A stretch of 7,457 bases of DNA from Clostridia bacterium (GTDB taxonomy: Bacteria; Bacillota_A; Clostridia; Oscillospirales; SIG627). The DNA lies in the NCBI GenBank assembly GCA_017508505.1, contig JAFVYT010000121.1, positions 1 through 7,457 of the forward strand, read 5' to 3'. Of this stretch, positions 6,370 through 7,457 are shown piece by piece. The notes under the pieces were generated by a model that was not told the origin of the DNA, made no database searches, and was given only the letters and a program-made list of their open reading frames with translations. The position numbers and the translations under genes are program-made. Within the stretch, counting starts at the first letter, position 1. Each line of letters begins with the position of its first letter.

Positions 6370-7307
6370 ACGTTTTCTTTACCACACTGAGTCAGACCGC
6401 CTATCTTTTGCTTTTCATCGCCCTGGGCTTTCTGCTTGTTCGCGGAAAATGGATCCCCGACGGGTCGGAGCGGGTCATTTCAAGGCTTGAGAATCTGGTA
6501 TTCGTCCCTGCCTTGGTGCTGGGTACCTTTATGAAAAGCTTCACCCCCGAAACCCTTTCCCGCGCCGGAGGGCTTCTTTTGGGAAGCTTCGGTCTCGGCG
6601 TCGCGGCCATCCTCCTTGCCCTTTTTTGCACGAGGCTTCTGTCCAAGGATCCTTACGAAAAGGGAATCTACGCCTACGGCCTTTGCTTTTCCAACTTCGG
6701 CTATATGGGCAATGCCGTGGTCAGCGCCCTCTTCCCCCACCTCTTTATGGGTTATCTCATCTTTACCCTGCCCCTTTGGGCGCTCATTTATCTGTGGGGT
6801 GCACCCGTTTTACTGCTGCAGGACCCGGAGCGGCGAGGCGGCCTTCGGGAGCGGCTGAAGAGCTTTTTGAATCCGATGTTCGCCTGCACCCTTTTGGGAA
6901 TGCTCATCGGTCTTACCAAGCTTCCCCTGCCGAGCTTTCTCTCCACGGCGGTGGATGCGGCGGGGGCGTGTATGTCCCCCTTGGGAATGCTCCTGACGGG
7001 AATGACCGTGGCAAGATATAAAATGAAGGAAATCCTCGGGATCGGGCGGGTCTACGTTGTGAGCCTTTTGCGGCTGATCGTCTTCCCCGGGCTCTTTCTG
7101 CTCCTGCTCCCTTTTCTTCCCACGGACGAGGTCTTTGCCACCTGCGCCGTGGCAAGCCTTGCGATGCCCTTGGGCCTGAACACCGTCATCCTTCCCGCCT
7201 CCCTCGGCAGGGATACCCGCATCGGCGCAGGACAGGCGCTGGTCTCCCACGTAGCCTCGTGCCTGACCGTCCCCCTGATCCTGACGCTGTATCAAATGCT
7301 CCTCTAG
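6366..7307 (+). CDS. AEC-family (auxin efflux carrier/malate permease type) membrane transporter
   Basis: This 313-residue, very hydrophobic protein has about ten membrane segments in two halves of five joined by a charged loop (around DPERRGGLRERLKS). The AEC signatures are visible: FSNFGYMGNAVVSALFP (N110, G115, N116) in the first half and ASLAMPLGLNTVILPASLG in the second. Bacterial family members move small organic anions such as malate, so a sugar acid, keto acid or organic acid product is the most reasonable cargo here (inference). ATG 6366 overlaps the stop of the glycosidase gene in ATGA, and GAGGGA (6355-6360) lies inside that gene, which points to translational coupling. No T-tract terminator follows; the palindrome cassette begins 9 bp after the TAG stop. 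Confidence 0.88.
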   Translation: MNVFFTTLSQTAYLLLFIALGFLLVRGKWIPDGSERVISRLENLVFVPALVLGTFMKSFTPETLSRAGGLLLGSFGLGVAAILLALFCTRLLSKDPYEKGIYAYGLCFSNFGYMGNAVVSALFPHLFMGYLIFTLPLWALIYLWGAPVLLLQDPERRGGLRERLKSFLNPMFACTLLGMLIGLTKLPLPSFLSTAVDAAGACMSPLGMLLTGMTVARYKMKEILGIGRVYVVSLLRLIVFPGLFLLLLPFLPTDEVFATCAVASLAMPLGLNTVILPASLGRDTRIGAGQALVSHVASCLTVPLILTLYQMLL

Positions 7308-7316
7308 CAAAAGAAG

Positions 7317-7454
7317 CTCCCGTTAGTAGGTTGAGCTTAGGGATAAACTCAACCTACAATGAAATCAATTTGCAAAGCAAATTGATGAAATACGACTGAC
7401 GTCGTATGAAATAGGCGTTGCCTATGAAATATTTTCTCCGAAAATATTAAGGAA
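7317..7454 (+). repeat. Palindrome cassette, right member of the 138-bp perfect inverted repeat
   Basis: It is the exact reverse complement of 154-291. In order it has a 10-bp hairpin (arms 7326-7335 and 7348-7357) and then GAA-linked palindromes with stem/loop sizes of about 10/3, 7/4, 6/3 and 8/3. It closes with ATATTAAGGAATAA at the window end. It lies directly behind the transporter stop, in the sense orientation of that transcript. No T tract follows the first hairpin, so it is not a plain intrinsic terminator. Confidence 0.85.
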
Positions 7455-7457
7455 TAA

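Noticed and set aside
154..7454. Classical composite transposon or IS-flanked element
   Set aside because: The repeats have no transposase coding capacity, and no target-site duplication can be seen within the window.

Overview
This 7.46 kb window looks like a small carbohydrate-use locus from a low-to-mid GC Gram-positive anaerobe, probably a gut-type Clostridia (inference). The evidence is strong GGAGG-type ribosome sites, sigma-A-like promoters, T-tract terminators and the protein families present. There are five intact genes on the + strand and one AraC-family regulator on the - strand that is broken by an in-frame stop.

Layout. 1-114: a truncated cassette of palindromes. 115-152: a bidirectional terminator-like hairpin. 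154-291: a second palindrome cassette, inverted. 383-1150 (-): the araC-type pseudogene. 1151-1287: a divergent promoter region with three direct repeats at 21-22 bp phasing. 1288-3975: an enolase-superfamily acid-sugar dehydratase-like gene followed 12 bp later by a GH10-like glycoside hydrolase. 3976-4161: a structured GC-rich spacer. 4162-4890: a short-chain dehydrogenase. 4891-5235: hairpins, a terminator, a promoter and a leader stem-loop. 5236-7307: a clan GH-A (GH39-like) glycosidase overlapping an AEC-family transporter by 4 bp. 7317-7454: a third palindrome cassette, the exact inverted copy of 154-291.

How the genes may work together (inference): neither glycosidase has a visible signal peptide, so both probably cut short oligosaccharides inside the cell. 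The dehydratase-like enzyme, the SDR and the AEC carrier suggest processing of a sugar acid (aldonate or uronate) released from, or attached to, a xylan-like oligosaccharide. No sugar ABC or PTS transporter is present. The stop in the regulator may have changed control of the locus.

Most unusual feature: the palindrome cassettes. The exact 138-bp copies face each other across the gene set, and the copy at the left edge has the same plan (four palindromes joined by GAA or GAT linkers, with matching ends) but different stem sequences. This is the pattern expected when structure, not sequence, is maintained. Both complete cassettes lie in the same orientation relative to the transcript running into them. 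Both window edges fall in or beside these repeats, so an assembly break there is possible.
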